This document shows positions 51,498-61,265 of a DNA stretch of 64,000 nucleotides, piece by piece. Origin of the DNA: Gp22-AA3 sp964384905 (GTDB taxonomy: Bacteria; Acidobacteriota; Polarisedimenticolia; Gp22-AA2); contig CAYLND010000003.1 in the NCBI GenBank assembly GCA_964384905.1, positions 1 to 64,000 on the forward strand. The letters run 5' to 3'. Below the pieces are notes generated by a model, which was not told where the DNA came from, did not search any database, and saw only the letters and a program-made list of their open reading frames with translations. The translations under genes and the position numbers were made by a program. Numbering within the stretch: position 1 is the first letter of the stretch; each line of letters begins with the position of its first letter.

Positions 51498-52160
51498 TCA
51501 GAAGATCGGCTCCTCGACCGGCTTGCCGTCCTTGCCCTTCGGGGGAGGCGGCGGAACGTAACCGGTGGGTGGGCCCTTGGGGAGGAGCTCCTTCCGCTTC
51601 ACCGAAACGTAGTAGACGGGCGCGCCGGAACGTCCCTCGAGGGGAACCCGCTCGGTGACGAAGACGTACTGGTCGGCGTCCGACCAGATCGTGTCGTACT
51701 CGTCGTGCGAGGCGTCGCCGTAGGCGTTGGTCGTCGCCTTGCGTCGTCTCACCTCGGGTTCGCCCAGGATCCGCGCGAGCGCGGTGATCGTGGCCTGCGA
51801 CGTCGCCTGGATCGCGCCGAAGTGGACGTCGATGCGGGTCAGCTTCGCCTCGGGCCGGTCGGCGGGAAAGGTCAGCTCGACCGAGTACTCGCCGGGACGG
51901 TCGTAGATCCAGACCAGACGACCCCTGCCGGCCGACGTCAACGCCGGCCGGATCGGATGGGCGCGTGCCGCCTCGTCGCGCGTCATTCCGAGCCACAGCC
52001 CGTCGAACAGCGGCTGCGGAAACCTCTTGGGCGCGGGCGCCGCCGTCCGCTCCCCGCCGCCGCCCGCGCACCCGGCAGAGATCAGGAGCCCCACACCCAG
52101 GACGAGAGCGACCGCGAGGACGGAGGGGCTCGCCGCGCGTTCAGGGCGCCCGATTCTCAT
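51498..52160 (-). CDS. Lipoprotein of unknown function
   Basis: A 220-residue protein with a lipoprotein signal (LGVGLLISAGCAGGG, Cys about 31). The body is small and basic-acidic, opening FDGLWLGMTRDEAARAHPI, a pattern seen in small periplasmic proteins with a repeat of SmpA/OmlA-like folds. It ends in a proline-rich tail (TGYVPPPPPKGKDGKP). Function unknown. The gene lies 17 bases downstream of the LhgO start, in the same direction, with its own -10 element at 52169. Confidence 0.7.
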   Translation of the reverse strand: MRIGRPERAASPSVLAVALVLGVGLLISAGCAGGGGERTAAPAPKRFPQPLFDGLWLGMTRDEAARAHPIRPALTSAGRGRLVWIYDRPGEYSVELTFPADRPEAKLTRIDVHFGAIQATSQATITALARILGEPEVRRRKATTNAYGDASHDEYDTIWSDADQYVFVTERVPLEGRSGAPVYYVSVKRKELLPKGPPTGYVPPPPPKGKDGKPVEEPIF

Positions 52161-52168
52161 CGCGCGTG

Positions 52169-52177
52169 ATTTTAGCA
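52169..52177 (-). promoter_or_regulatory. Extended -10 element TGCTAAAAT, 8 nt before the lipoprotein start
   Basis: On the minus strand TGCTAAAAT, 8 bases, ATG (52160). Same plan as the elements at 1491, 29207 and 34513 and again no Shine-Dalgarno, so the mRNA probably starts at or near the ATG. Confidence 0.5.
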
Positions 52178-52272
52178 CCAGCGAGGCGGGCGGCGCTCCC
52201 CCCACAGCGCGCCGAGGCGACCGGGTGGCAACCCCGGTCGGGCGGCGCTAGATTGAACAGCGGGAGGACGTC

Positions 52273-52929
52273 ATGACGGCCCAGGCACCGGACAAACGCA
52301 AGGGGAAACCGCGCATCGCGCGACGGCTTCCGGTCCGTTTCGGCACCGAGGCCAAGATGTGCGGCGGCACGGCGACCGACATCTCCGAGGGAGGATTGAA
52401 AATCGAGAGCGCCGAATCGTTCGCGGCGCACTCGGTCATCACCGTGTTCGTGCAGTTCCCCCGGCATTCCGTCCGGCTGCGCGCGCGGGTCATCTGGTGC
52501 GGCGCCGCCGCGCAGGGCGCCTCGGCGATCATGGGGCTGGCACTCACCCAGCCCGAGCCGTTGCTCAAGAGGGCCTACGCCGAGTGGCTGGCGGAGGTCA
52601 AGCTGGCCGCCGCCGAGGATCAGGTGACGGGCGCGGTCGCTGCCGCGGCCAGCGCGGCGACGTCGTCCGCCGCGCTTCCGGAAGCGGCGCCGGTCCCGGC
52701 TGCCCCGCAGCCGAGGTCGCCCGAGCCGAGCGGCCCGATTCACCGTCGACTGGAGAGCCGGCAGGGGCAGTCGTATGACGCACTCCTCGAGCGCACGGCC
52801 GATGGCTGGACGCTGACCATCGTCCAGCTACCACGCCAGCCCGGTGTCGGCAAGCCCGACGTCCAGGAGATCTGCCCCGACTACCCGACGGCCGAAAGGC
52901 TGCTGCGTGAATTCGTGCGGACCCATTGA
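52273..52929 (+). CDS. PilZ-domain protein
   Basis: A 218-residue protein. Residues about 12-115 are a PilZ domain with the c-di-GMP motifs RIARRLPVRF (RxxxR-like) and TDISEGGLKIE (D/NxSxxG). After an Ala/Pro-rich linker (about 125-165) comes a small C-terminal part with RLESRQGQSYDALLERTADG. Binding of c-di-GMP is likely. Start at 52273 follows GGGAGGA by 4 bases. No flagellar or chemotaxis gene adjoins, so its target is unknown. Confidence 0.87.
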   Translation: MTAQAPDKRKGKPRIARRLPVRFGTEAKMCGGTATDISEGGLKIESAESFAAHSVITVFVQFPRHSVRLRARVIWCGAAAQGASAIMGLALTQPEPLLKRAYAEWLAEVKLAAAEDQVTGAVAAAASAATSSAALPEAAPVPAAPQPRSPEPSGPIHRRLESRQGQSYDALLERTADGWTLTIVQLPRQPGVGKPDVQEICPDYPTAERLLREFVRTH

Positions 52930-52961
52930 GCGAATCGAGCGGCCGCTGACCCAGCGTCCCT

Positions 52962-55508
52962 TCATGGGCGCGGAGGTTGCTCGCGTCCGGGATCGCCGGC
53001 CGCCCCTTCACCGAGCAGTCCGGCACGCGACAGCGCCGACAGGTACTGGGCGGCCCGCGCCCGGTCGCCGGCGCTCGTCTCCAGGCGGGCGGCCAGCAGC
53101 AGGAGACGCCGATCGTCGTCCCTCGCCGAAGCCGCCCCGTTCCATCCAGCCGATGCGCCGCCGGAGATCCGATCCATGGCGCGGCGCGCCGCATCGCGCG
53201 CGATATCGAGAGCGGCGCTGACGCGCCCGAGCTTCTCCAGAAGCGCCGCCATCTCCGCGGCGACGACGGGATCGTCGGGATCGGCCTCCGCGGCGGTCGT
53301 GTAGAACGGAAGAGCCGACGACTCCTCGTTGTGACGCACGTAGAAGCCCGCCACGGCCCGCAGCAGGCGGATATCCCGCGGCGACTGGATGAGCGCCTCG
53401 CGATACGAGGCCGCCGCTCGAGGCAGATCCCCCCGCTGCTCGAACAGGCGCGCGCGCGCCGTCAGCAACTCGGCGCCGGTCTCGCCTCCCCGGTAGGCTC
53501 TATCCAGGGCGCGCTCGGCGTCCCCCAGACGTCCCTCGTCCAGGAGCATCGACCCGAGCGCGGTCTGGGCGGGAAGATAGTCCGGGTCGATCGAAGTCGC
53601 CTCTTCGTACTCGGCACGCGCGTCCGCCGTGCGGCCGAGACGCTGGAGAGCCAGGGCATGACCGTAGCGCACGGCGGCGCTTCGCGGCAGGCGTGCGAGA
53701 GCCGCCCGGTAGAAATATTCAGCGCCCGCGGCGTCACCCGAGACGCTGAAGAACTCGCCCAGGGCGATCTCGCGGATCGGCGGCCCGCCGAACGGGCGTC
53801 GCGCCAGCCGTCCCGCCAGATCATCGTACGCCTCGCGGCGAGCGCGTCCGGGCGGGAACGGACCCTCGTCGAGCCGCGCCGGCGACAGGAGGTCCGCCCT
53901 CAGATAGACCACCGCCGACGGGTCGAGATGCACCATCACCCAGCCGCGGTCGCGCGCCAGGTAGGACAGCAGGACCCGTCCCTCGAGGGCGCGCTGGTGG
54001 GGCCACAGCACCGTGGTGATTTGATAGCGCCGGGCGATCTCCTCGAAAGTGGCGGGGTCGGCGACGGACTTCAGATACGACTCCAGGACCCCGTCGAGGT
54101 ACGGGTCGTTGCGGCCATCGATGAACACGCCGCGCTCCCCTCCCCAGGCGTGGATCAGGTAGCCCCCGATCGTCAGGCTGTGGAACACGTTGCCGGGGAA
54201 GCCGCCGGACGCGACGTAACGCGCCGCCTCCTCCGGGAAGTAATCGGGGATCTCGCCCGAGCCGAACCAGCGCTCGGTGGGGCGGCGCAGGAAGAATCGG
54301 TCGCTCACGACATCGGCGCTCAGGGCAAGACCGGCCGCGGCCAGCGCCGCACATCCGATCGTCGGGAGGACGGCCCGGATGCGCTCCGGCACGCGCCTCT
54401 TCAGGAACGAAGCCGCGGGGGCGAGCAGGGCGCGCGCATGACGCGCAGCGAGCGGCGCGGCCGCCAGCGCGAACAGCGGGATGTTGCGCCGCGCCCGCAG
54501 CGCCACCGCCAGCATCGCGACCGCGGCCAGCAGGTCGAAGATCCGCACCCGGCCGATGTCGGCCAGGATCGCGAGACTCGCCAGGAGCGCAATCCCGACG
54601 AAGGCGACGATCGAGGGGGTCACGACATAGCCGGACAGCGGAGGCTGGAACTCGGCGATGGTGCGGGACAGCAGAGTCCGCCCGCCGAGGTGGCCGAAGA
54701 ACTCCTCGAACGGCAGACGCAGCGCCGCGGCGCCGAACGGGTTCGCGAGGGACACCAGCGACGCGACCGCCAGGGCCACCAGAAGCTCGACGGGACGATC
54801 CGGGTCGCGGGCGGGGCGGGGCGACCGCACGTGCTCGAGGACCGCCGTCGCGAGGGCCAGCGCGATCAGGACGAGACCGAGGATGAACAGGCTCTGCACG
54901 TTCACCCAGAACAGCTGCACGAGCGGCAGCGCCACGAACAGGATCCGACGACGCTCGCGGCGGCCGGCCGACAGCGACCGCCCCAGCAGGACGAGGACCG
55001 ACGACATCAGCGCCCAGGAGACGATCTCCGGCCGCACCAGGAAGCGCTCCTGCGATGCCAGCGCCGCCACGATCAGGACCGCCCCGGCGGTCATGGGTCC
55101 GGAGACGCGCCGGCAGCGCGCGTACAGGAATGCGAACACGGCCAGGATCAGCGCGGCCCGGAGGACGTCCAGCGCCGGGACGCCGCCCCGCTCGTACAGG
55201 AAGGACAGGACCAGCTGGAACAGCCAGTGGACGTCGGTCCAACGGTGGCCGAGGACGGTGAACGAGAAGGGATCGGCGTGCGGGACCTGGCCGCTCTTCC
55301 GGATGAGATCGCCGCTGGCGATGTGCCACCACACGTCGGTGTCGGTCAGGCGGGTGACGCACAGGACGCCGACGGCCGCGAGCAGCGACACCGGAACGGC
55401 GACGGCCGCCCAGCGCGCCGCCGCCGGTCCCGCACCGGCCGGAGCGACGGCCGCCTGCGAGCCGGCGACGTTTCGATCGCGTTCGGAGCGTTCTTCCTCG
55501 GCGCCCAT
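52962..55508 (-). CDS. Large membrane protein with C-terminal TPR repeats
   Basis: An 848-residue protein. The N-terminal two thirds hold about 10-12 hydrophobic segments, including LLAAVGVLCVTRLTDTDVWWHIASGDLI near the start; DTDVWWHIASG with the acid pair is typical of membrane proteins in the DolP-mannose or glycosyltransferase-like group. The last third (about residues 615-790) has TPR motifs (RYGHALALQRLGRTADARAE, ALGSMLLDEGRLGDAERALD). Its reaction is unknown; a membrane sugar transfer role is possible. The ATG at 55508 was chosen as the first after the antisense AI-2E region. Confidence 0.75.
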   Translation of the reverse strand: MGAEEERSERDRNVAGSQAAVAPAGAGPAAARWAAVAVPVSLLAAVGVLCVTRLTDTDVWWHIASGDLIRKSGQVPHADPFSFTVLGHRWTDVHWLFQLVLSFLYERGGVPALDVLRAALILAVFAFLYARCRRVSGPMTAGAVLIVAALASQERFLVRPEIVSWALMSSVLVLLGRSLSAGRRERRRILFVALPLVQLFWVNVQSLFILGLVLIALALATAVLEHVRSPRPARDPDRPVELLVALAVASLVSLANPFGAAALRLPFEEFFGHLGGRTLLSRTIAEFQPPLSGYVVTPSIVAFVGIALLASLAILADIGRVRIFDLLAAVAMLAVALRARRNIPLFALAAAPLAARHARALLAPAASFLKRRVPERIRAVLPTIGCAALAAAGLALSADVVSDRFFLRRPTERWFGSGEIPDYFPEEAARYVASGGFPGNVFHSLTIGGYLIHAWGGERGVFIDGRNDPYLDGVLESYLKSVADPATFEEIARRYQITTVLWPHQRALEGRVLLSYLARDRGWVMVHLDPSAVVYLRADLLSPARLDEGPFPPGRARREAYDDLAGRLARRPFGGPPIREIALGEFFSVSGDAAGAEYFYRAALARLPRSAAVRYGHALALQRLGRTADARAEYEEATSIDPDYLPAQTALGSMLLDEGRLGDAERALDRAYRGGETGAELLTARARLFEQRGDLPRAAASYREALIQSPRDIRLLRAVAGFYVRHNEESSALPFYTTAAEADPDDPVVAAEMAALLEKLGRVSAALDIARDAARRAMDRISGGASAGWNGAASARDDDRRLLLLAARLETSAGDRARAAQYLSALSRAGLLGEGAAGDPGREQPPRP

Positions 55509-55553
55509 GAGTCTCCCGAAGCGGCCAGAAGCCGTGATAGGGTAACACCGGGA

Positions 55554-56600
55554 ATGGCGATGCCCGATCGCAGTCCGGCCGAAACGTTGCTCTTGAGGGC
55601 GCTCCTGGCGGGCGGCGCTCTGTGGCTCGGCTACCTCTGCCTGGACATCATCCTCCTGGCCTTGAGCGCGCTGATCATCGCCGCCGCCCTTCTCCCGCTG
55701 GCCGACGCGGCCGAGAAGCACCGCGTGCCGCGCGCCGTCACCGTGCTCGGCGTCTATCTGATCGGGATCGGTCTGCTTGTCTTCCTGGTGACGTTGTTGG
55801 TGCCGGTGGTGATCGACCAGTGGCACGTCCTGGTCGAGCGGCTGCCGGGGTACCGCCAGACGCTGAACGATTGGATCGTTTCGATCCAGGGGCTGCTCGG
55901 CCGGTGGGGCGCCGGGCGATCCGTCCAGTTTCCGGAGATGACCGTGGAGCAGATCAAGCCGGTCGCCCAGGCGCTGCTCCAGCGCTCCCTGCAGGCCACG
56001 CGCGGCCTGGTGACCGCCGTCTTCGCCCTGCTTCTCGTCCTGTTCGTTGCGGCGTTCATCGTCATCGACCGGCGGCGGCTCGTCGACGGGCTGATCCGGT
56101 TCCTGCCGCGCGCGCGCAGGGAACGGACCGCCCAGATCGGCGCGATCGTCATGCGCCGGATGGGCGGTTATGTCCGCGGGCAGCTCATCGTCAGCGCCTG
56201 CGCGGCGCTGATCCTGTCGATCGGGCTGGCGCTCGTCGGTTTTCAGGCGCCCCTGCTGATCGGGGTGCTGGGGGGCGCGCTCAACTTCATCCCGTATCTC
56301 GGCTCGACCACCTCGTTCACCCTCGCCGTGCTCCTCGCTCTCAACTCGTCGCTGTTCACCCTGCTGGGCGTCCTCCTGGTCTTCGGGATCGAGCAGTTCC
56401 TCGAAGCGAACCTTCTCGTTCCATACTTCACCGGCCGGCAGGTCGAGCTGCACCCGCTGGCGGTTTTCGCCGCCCTCATCGTCGGCGCCAACCTGGCGGG
56501 CATCCTTGGGGCGGTCGTCGCCGTTCCGGTGACCGCCGGGTTCAACGCCGTCCTCCAGGAGACCTACGTGAAGGCGATGGAGCGTCGGCAAGCGGGCTGA
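55554..56600 (+). CDS. AI-2E/PerM-family membrane permease
   Basis: A 348-residue protein with about eight hydrophobic segments. Family marks are PRAVTVLGVYLIGIGLLVFL, GVLGGALNFIPYLGSTTS and LVPYFTGRQVELHPLAVF. Members have been linked to autoinducer-2 export or sodium/proton antiport; the substrate here is unknown. Two ATGs (55554 and 55560) are possible; the second has better spacing from GGGA. Separated from the divergent TPR gene by 45 bases. Confidence 0.9.
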   Translation: MAMPDRSPAETLLLRALLAGGALWLGYLCLDIILLALSALIIAAALLPLADAAEKHRVPRAVTVLGVYLIGIGLLVFLVTLLVPVVIDQWHVLVERLPGYRQTLNDWIVSIQGLLGRWGAGRSVQFPEMTVEQIKPVAQALLQRSLQATRGLVTAVFALLLVLFVAAFIVIDRRRLVDGLIRFLPRARRERTAQIGAIVMRRMGGYVRGQLIVSACAALILSIGLALVGFQAPLLIGVLGGALNFIPYLGSTTSFTLAVLLALNSSLFTLLGVLLVFGIEQFLEANLLVPYFTGRQVELHPLAVFAALIVGANLAGILGAVVAVPVTAGFNAVLQETYVKAMERRQAG

Positions 56601-56687
56601 CGATCGTCGACACGCCGCACGGGCGCCGCATTACGCCGTTTGCAATCCGATCGGGTTCTTCTTATATTGCCGTACCGGTGTGCCGTG

Positions 56688-56773
56688 TGGCGGAGGGAGC
56701 AGGATTCGAACCTGCGGGGCTTGCGCCCAACGGTTTTCAAGACCGCCGCCTTAAACCGCTCGGCCATCCCTCC
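56688..56773 (-). tRNA. tRNA-Ser (anticodon TGA)
   Basis: 86 bases with encoded CCA. Acceptor GGAGGGA/TCCCTCC, loop CTTGAAA giving TGA, and a class II variable arm (GGGCGCAAGCCC). Second tRNA-Ser of the window. Confidence 0.95.
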
Positions 56774-56782
56774 GTGGGCGTC

Positions 56783-56788
56783 ATTATA
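56783..56788 (-). promoter_or_regulatory. -10 box TATAAT of tRNA-Ser(TGA)
   Basis: A full TATAAT on the minus strand 10 bases upstream of the tRNA. A weak -35 (TGGGGC) lies inside the start of the divergent antiporter gene. Confidence 0.6.
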
Positions 56789-56802
56789 CCGAGAGGGTGC
56801 GC

Positions 56803-58809
56803 GTGAGCCCCACCGTCGACCTCATCGGCCTGCTCGTCCTCCTTCTCGCGATCGCCTGCGCTGTGCTCTTCCTCCTGACGCGTCTCCGTCTGCCGCCCGT
56901 CGTCGGATACCTGATCTCGGGCGTGCTCCTCGGCCCCCACGGCCTCGGGATCATCGCCGGCAGCGATGCGGTCTCGACGCTGGCCGAGATCGGCGTCCTC
57001 CTGCTCATGTTCACGCTCGGCCTCGAGTTCGACACCGCGTCGTTCCGCCGCTATCGGGACGTCGTTCTGGGGGGCGGCGGCCTGCAGATCGTGCTGACGC
57101 TCGTCTGCGCCATGGTCGCGGGAGCGCTGCTCGGGTGGCCGCTGCGCACCGCCATCATCCTCGGCTGCATCATGGCCCTGAGCAGCACCGCGGTCGTTCT
57201 CAAGAGCCTGATGCAGCACGGTCTGGCGGACACGCTGCCGGGCCGGCTGACCGTCGGGATCCTCATCCTGCAGGACCTGAGCGTCGTGCCGATGATGATC
57301 CTCCTGCCGCTCGGCGGCGGCTCCGCGGCGGAGGTCGGGCTGAACCTCGCCGGCGCCCTGGCGCGCGCCGGCCTGCTTCTCGGAATCACGTTCGTCCTGA
57401 GCGAGTACGTCATGCCCCGTCTCCTGCAGATCATCGCCACGGGGCGGAGCCCGGAGCTCCTCCTGCTGTCGACGCTCACGATCTGCCTCGGCATGGCCTG
57501 GATGAGCCACGGGCTCGGCGTGTCCTATGCCCTCGGCGCGTTCCTCGCCGGACTGATCCTCGGCGGCAGCGAGTACGCCCAGCAGATGACCGCCGACCTG
57601 GCCCCGTTCCGCGAGGTCCTCTCGGGGGTGTTCTTCGTCGCCATGGGGATGCTGCTCGACCCGGTGTTCGCTCTGAGCAACTGGCCGTCGGTCGCGGTCG
57701 TGATTGCCATCATCCTGATCGTCAAGACCGCCATCACCACGGCCGCCGTCGGCGGCTTCCACTATCCGCTGCCGGTGGCGCTCCAGGTCGGGATCAACCT
57801 GGCGCAGATCGGAGAGTTCTCGTTCCTGATCGCGCTGCTCGGCGTGCAGCACGGACTGATCACCCAGGACTTCTACCAGGTGGCGATCGCCGCCTCGGTC
57901 CTCTCCATGATGGTGACCCCGGTCGCCACGCGCCTGTCCTCGTCGATCGCGTCGGCCGCGGCGCGCGCCGCCGGCGGGCTGCTGCCCGACTGGGGCCGGG
58001 GCGCGGATCTCGAGGGAGCGGAGCCCGCTGCCGCGGGTCCGCTCGAGCGTCACATCGTCATCCTCGGCTACGGCACCGTCGGGCGCACTCTCGGAGAGGT
58101 CCTGATGACGAACCAGATCCCCTTCGTCGCCCTGGAGATCGATCCCGTGCTGGTGCGCCAGGCGCGGCGCGCCGGGCACCCGGTCCGCTATGGCGATTGC
58201 GGCAGCGAGGAGATGCTGAAGCGGGCCGGCGTCCCGGGCGCGCGCACGCTCGTCGTGACGCTCCCGGATCACGTCCTCGAGCGGGCGGTCCTGAGGATGG
58301 CGCGCCGGCTGAACCCCGGCGTCCACATCCTGGCGCGCGGCCGGCGCGGCGCCGAGGACGATGAGCTGTACGCGGACGGCGCCGACGAGGTCGTGCACGA
58401 GGCGTTCGAGGTCGGCATCGAGTTCCTGGCACGTATCCTGCGACGGCTGAACTTTCCGAAGCAGGCGGTCGAGCGCCAGCTCGGGCGGCTGCGCGGCGGC
58501 CGTTACGAGGTGTTCCGGCGCGAGGACTTCACCCCGCTGCCCCTCGGGGACGTGCGCCGGAGCCTCGACGCGGTGCGCGTCGAGTTCCTCGAGATTCCTG
58601 CGGGGTCCGCCCTGGCGGGCAAGAGCCTGCGTGATGCCGGCGTGCGCGAGGCGACCGGAGCGCTCATCCTCGCCGTAGTCCGCGACGGTCGCGTCATCCC
58701 CGCGCCCGAGGCCTGGTTCGTCCTCCAGGAAAAGGACACGATCCTCGTGTCGGGAGCCAACGAACAGGTCGCCGAGGTGGAGAGCCTGCTCACCGCCGCG
58801 GGCCGCTAG
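56803..58809 (+). CDS. Kef-type monovalent cation:proton antiporter with TrkA domains
   Basis: A 668-residue protein. Residues about 1-390 form a CPA2 membrane domain with 12-13 hydrophobic segments (LPPVVGYLISGVLLGPHGLG, ALSSTAVVLKSL, GALLAGLILGG-like helix). A TrkA-N Rossmann domain follows (about 416-530, IVILGYGTVGRTL) and a TrkA-C domain at about 560-665. It exchanges K+ or Na+ for H+ under nucleotide control. The GTG at 56803 follows GAGAGG by 6 bases; a GTG at 56797 overlaps that ribosome-binding site. Gene is single. Confidence 0.92.
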   Translation: MSPTVDLIGLLVLLLAIACAVLFLLTRLRLPPVVGYLISGVLLGPHGLGIIAGSDAVSTLAEIGVLLLMFTLGLEFDTASFRRYRDVVLGGGGLQIVLTLVCAMVAGALLGWPLRTAIILGCIMALSSTAVVLKSLMQHGLADTLPGRLTVGILILQDLSVVPMMILLPLGGGSAAEVGLNLAGALARAGLLLGITFVLSEYVMPRLLQIIATGRSPELLLLSTLTICLGMAWMSHGLGVSYALGAFLAGLILGGSEYAQQMTADLAPFREVLSGVFFVAMGMLLDPVFALSNWPSVAVVIAIILIVKTAITTAAVGGFHYPLPVALQVGINLAQIGEFSFLIALLGVQHGLITQDFYQVAIAASVLSMMVTPVATRLSSSIASAAARAAGGLLPDWGRGADLEGAEPAAAGPLERHIVILGYGTVGRTLGEVLMTNQIPFVALEIDPVLVRQARRAGHPVRYGDCGSEEMLKRAGVPGARTLVVTLPDHVLERAVLRMARRLNPGVHILARGRRGAEDDELYADGADEVVHEAFEVGIEFLARILRRLNFPKQAVERQLGRLRGGRYEVFRREDFTPLPLGDVRRSLDAVRVEFLEIPAGSALAGKSLRDAGVREATGALILAVVRDGRVIPAPEAWFVLQEKDTILVSGANEQVAEVESLLTAAGR

Positions 58810-58847
58810 CGCTTCGCGTCCGTCTCAGAAGTCCGCATGCCGGGCTC

Positions 58848-59546
58848 TCAGGAACCCGCGCCCTGCGAGACCGGCATCTCGCCGGCGGTGAGGGTCACAC
58901 CGGCCCACACATGATCACCATCCCAGGCGAACCGCCCCCTCAGGACGCGGACCCGGGGGGCGACGGCGCACCCATCCTGGCTCCTCGCCTTGAGGATGGT
59001 CGCCGTGAAGGCGCCGCCCGCCGGATCGAGCTCGATCTCGACGTCGTGAAAGTCGAGAAACGTCTGCGCGAGCGGGTAATGGCACTTGTACGCGCTCTCC
59101 TTGGCGCAGAACACGGCCATCGCCCCCAGGCGCGCCGGCAGCTCCGGGAGCGTCTCGAAGCGGGCGCGCTCTCGAGCGGAGCAGACCAGGGCGACCACCC
59201 GGCCCTCGAGCTCGCGGGCGCGCTCGACGTCCGGACCGGGCCCGACGATTGACCCCTGTCGCGCGATCGCCGCGCGGCAGGCGTCGGCGCAATGGGACAG
59301 GCTGCCGACGATGCCCGGCGGCCAGATCGGCGTCCGGTCCGGCGCGGCGCGCACGGCGAAGCCGCGCACGCCGAGGCGCTCCAGCGCGGCCCGCGCGCAT
59401 ACGCGCCCGGCGGTGAACTCGCGCCGCCGTTTCAGGACGGCGCGTGGGGACAGGCTCGCCTCTTCCTCGGGGAGCAGCGGGGCGGACCACATGTCCTCCG
59501 TCGCTTCGAGCGTCACCACCGGTTCTGAAAACAACGACTCGATCAT
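58848..59546 (-). CDS. 4'-phosphopantetheinyl transferase (Sfp/EntD type)
   Basis: A 232-residue PPTase. Motifs in order: TAGRVCARAALERLG, WPPGIVGSLSHC, GPDVE (magnesium acid pair, with an extra GPG before it) and FCAKESAYKCHYPL, the C-terminal catalytic signature. It transfers the phosphopantetheine arm to carrier proteins for fatty acids, siderophores or polyketides. No synthase gene adjoins, so the target carrier is unknown. It lies tail-to-tail with the antiporter, 38 bases apart, and divergent from the GT39 gene. Confidence 0.9.
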   Translation of the reverse strand: MIESLFSEPVVTLEATEDMWSAPLLPEEEASLSPRAVLKRRREFTAGRVCARAALERLGVRGFAVRAAPDRTPIWPPGIVGSLSHCADACRAAIARQGSIVGPGPDVERARELEGRVVALVCSARERARFETLPELPARLGAMAVFCAKESAYKCHYPLAQTFLDFHDVEIELDPAGGAFTATILKARSQDGCAVAPRVRVLRGRFAWDGDHVWAGVTLTAGEMPVSQGAGS

Positions 59547-59627
59547 CCGGATCCATCCTGCCGAGGCGCCTATTCTGGTGCGATCCCTGAAAGAAAGCCA
59601 GGGGCTTTTCCCTCCGGGTGTGATGAA

Positions 59628-61265
59628 ATGAGGGATGTGGACGCGCCTCGTTCCATCGCCGCCGGCTGCCTGGTCCTGCTGGCCCTCGCCCTGCCGATTT
59701 TTCTTTCCGGAATCGGCAGCACCGGTTTGTCCGATCCGGACGAGCCGTATTACGCCCTGGTCGCGAAGGAGATGCGGCAGTCGGGCGATTACCTGGTGCC
59801 GCTGTTCCACGGACGCCCGTGGTTCGACAAGCCGATCCTGTTCTACTGGGTGGTCCTGGCGGGCTACCGTCTCCTGGGCGTGACCGAGGCGGGCGCCCGC
59901 ATCGGCTCGGCGTTCGCGGCGGTGGGCGGCGTCGTCGCCGTCTTCCTCCTGGGGCGGGCGCTCGTCCGGAGCCGTCTCGCGGCCTTCGGAGCCGGCATCA
60001 TCCTCGCGACCAGTCTCGAGTACGTCGTGCTGGGACGTGCGGCCGTGACCGACATGACCCTGACGCTGTTCGTCACGCTGGGCATGCTGTCGGCCGCCCG
60101 CGTTCTGTCGGGCGGCGGCGCGCCCTGGGCCGCCCTTTCCGGAGCGGCGTTCGGACTCGCGACCCTCACCAAGGGCCCGCTCGGAATCGTCGTTCCCGCG
60201 GCGGGCCTGCTGCTGTACGTGATCCTGGCGCGCCGGACCGACATGCTGCGGCCCGCGTGGCTCGCCGCGGCGGGCGCGGGCCTGCTGCTGACCGCAGGCC
60301 CCTGGTACGGCTACATGGCGATCCACTACCGCGACCTTCTGGTCGGCAGCTTTCTCGGCGAGGGTAACGTCGGCCGCTTCTTGAGCCCCGAGCATCGCGC
60401 CGCCGCGCCGTTCTACTATGCCGGTATCATGCTCGCGGGACTGCTCCCCTGGTCGGGCGCGCTCCCCGCGGCGCTTCTGAACCCGGCCCGGCCGGCGGCC
60501 TGGTCGGGCGAGCGCGGGCCGGGCGGACGTCCGGGTCGCTTGTTCCTGCTCTGCTGGTTCTCTGCCGTCGTGGTGCTCTTCTCGCTCGCGGCGAGCAAGC
60601 TGCCGTCGTACATCCTGCCGGCGTTTCCGCCGGCCGCTCTTCTCCTGGGAGACTTCTGGGCGGGGGCGTTGACGACGAACGAGCGGGAGCGTCCACCGGG
60701 AGGTATGATTTCGGCGTGGCTCGGGCCCGTGTGCGGTCTGGCCTGCGTCGGCGGGCTGGCGTCGGTGATGCGCCGGCCGGCCCTCGCCGACGCGGCGCAC
60801 GCCGCCCTGGTCGCGGGCGCGATCACGGTCGGGGGGGGGGCGCTGGCCATTCTTCCGGCACGGCGCGGCTCGTGGACCGGCTTCTTCCTGGCGCAGGCGA
60901 GCACCGCCGCGGCGGCGGTCCTCGTGCTGTGCGCCGTCGCGCTGCCGCGCGTCGAGGAATTCGACTCCACGCGGCCCCTGGTGCGGCAGCTCCGCGACGC
61001 CCGCATCGACGACCGGATCATGGGCATCTATCGCGCGCACGACGTCAGTCTCGATTTCTATCTCGGCCGCGAGGTGCCGTTCGTGGACGACCCCCTGGAG
61101 CTGCGCCGGCGCGTGGGCGCGGCGCCGGGAGGCTTCTGGATCGTCCTCACGCGCGATCTGGGCAAACTGCGATCGATCGGCGGACTGACCGTCGAGACGA
61201 TCCTCGAGCGGCCCTGCCGCTCGGTCGTGCGGCTCTCGTCCGTGCCGCCCCCGGAGGGAACATGA
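59628..61265 (+). CDS. Glycosyltransferase family 39-like membrane protein (ArnT type)
   Basis: A 545-residue protein with about 11-12 hydrophobic segments. The GT39/ArnT pattern is clear: LSDPDEPYYALVAKEM with the acidic DPDE motif in the first loop, then WFDKPILFYW, YGYMAIHYRDLLVGSF and a KLPSYILPAFP segment. Enzymes of this type transfer a sugar from a polyprenyl-phosphate donor to lipid A or another lipid. The next gene overlaps it by ATGA and encodes a GT2 enzyme that could make such a donor, so the two are likely partners. Confidence 0.9.
   Translation: MRDVDAPRSIAAGCLVLLALALPIFLSGIGSTGLSDPDEPYYALVAKEMRQSGDYLVPLFHGRPWFDKPILFYWVVLAGYRLLGVTEAGARIGSAFAAVGGVVAVFLLGRALVRSRLAAFGAGIILATSLEYVVLGRAAVTDMTLTLFVTLGMLSAARVLSGGGAPWAALSGAAFGLATLTKGPLGIVVPAAGLLLYVILARRTDMLRPAWLAAAGAGLLLTAGPWYGYMAIHYRDLLVGSFLGEGNVGRFLSPEHRAAAPFYYAGIMLAGLLPWSGALPAALLNPARPAAWSGERGPGGRPGRLFLLCWFSAVVVLFSLAASKLPSYILPAFPPAALLLGDFWAGALTTNERERPPGGMISAWLGPVCGLACVGGLASVMRRPALADAAHAALVAGAITVGGGALAILPARRGSWTGFFLAQASTAAAAVLVLCAVALPRVEEFDSTRPLVRQLRDARIDDRIMGIYRAHDVSLDFYLGREVPFVDDPLELRRRVGAAPGGFWIVLTRDLGKLRSIGGLTVETILERPCRSVVRLSSVPPPEGT

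Noticed and set aside
52977..56600. A 1207-codon plus-strand frame ending in the AI-2E permease
   Set aside because: Its first 860 codons are antisense to the TPR membrane protein and have a low-complexity Arg/Glu/Gln composition typical of GC-rich shadow frames. The real gene starts at 55554.
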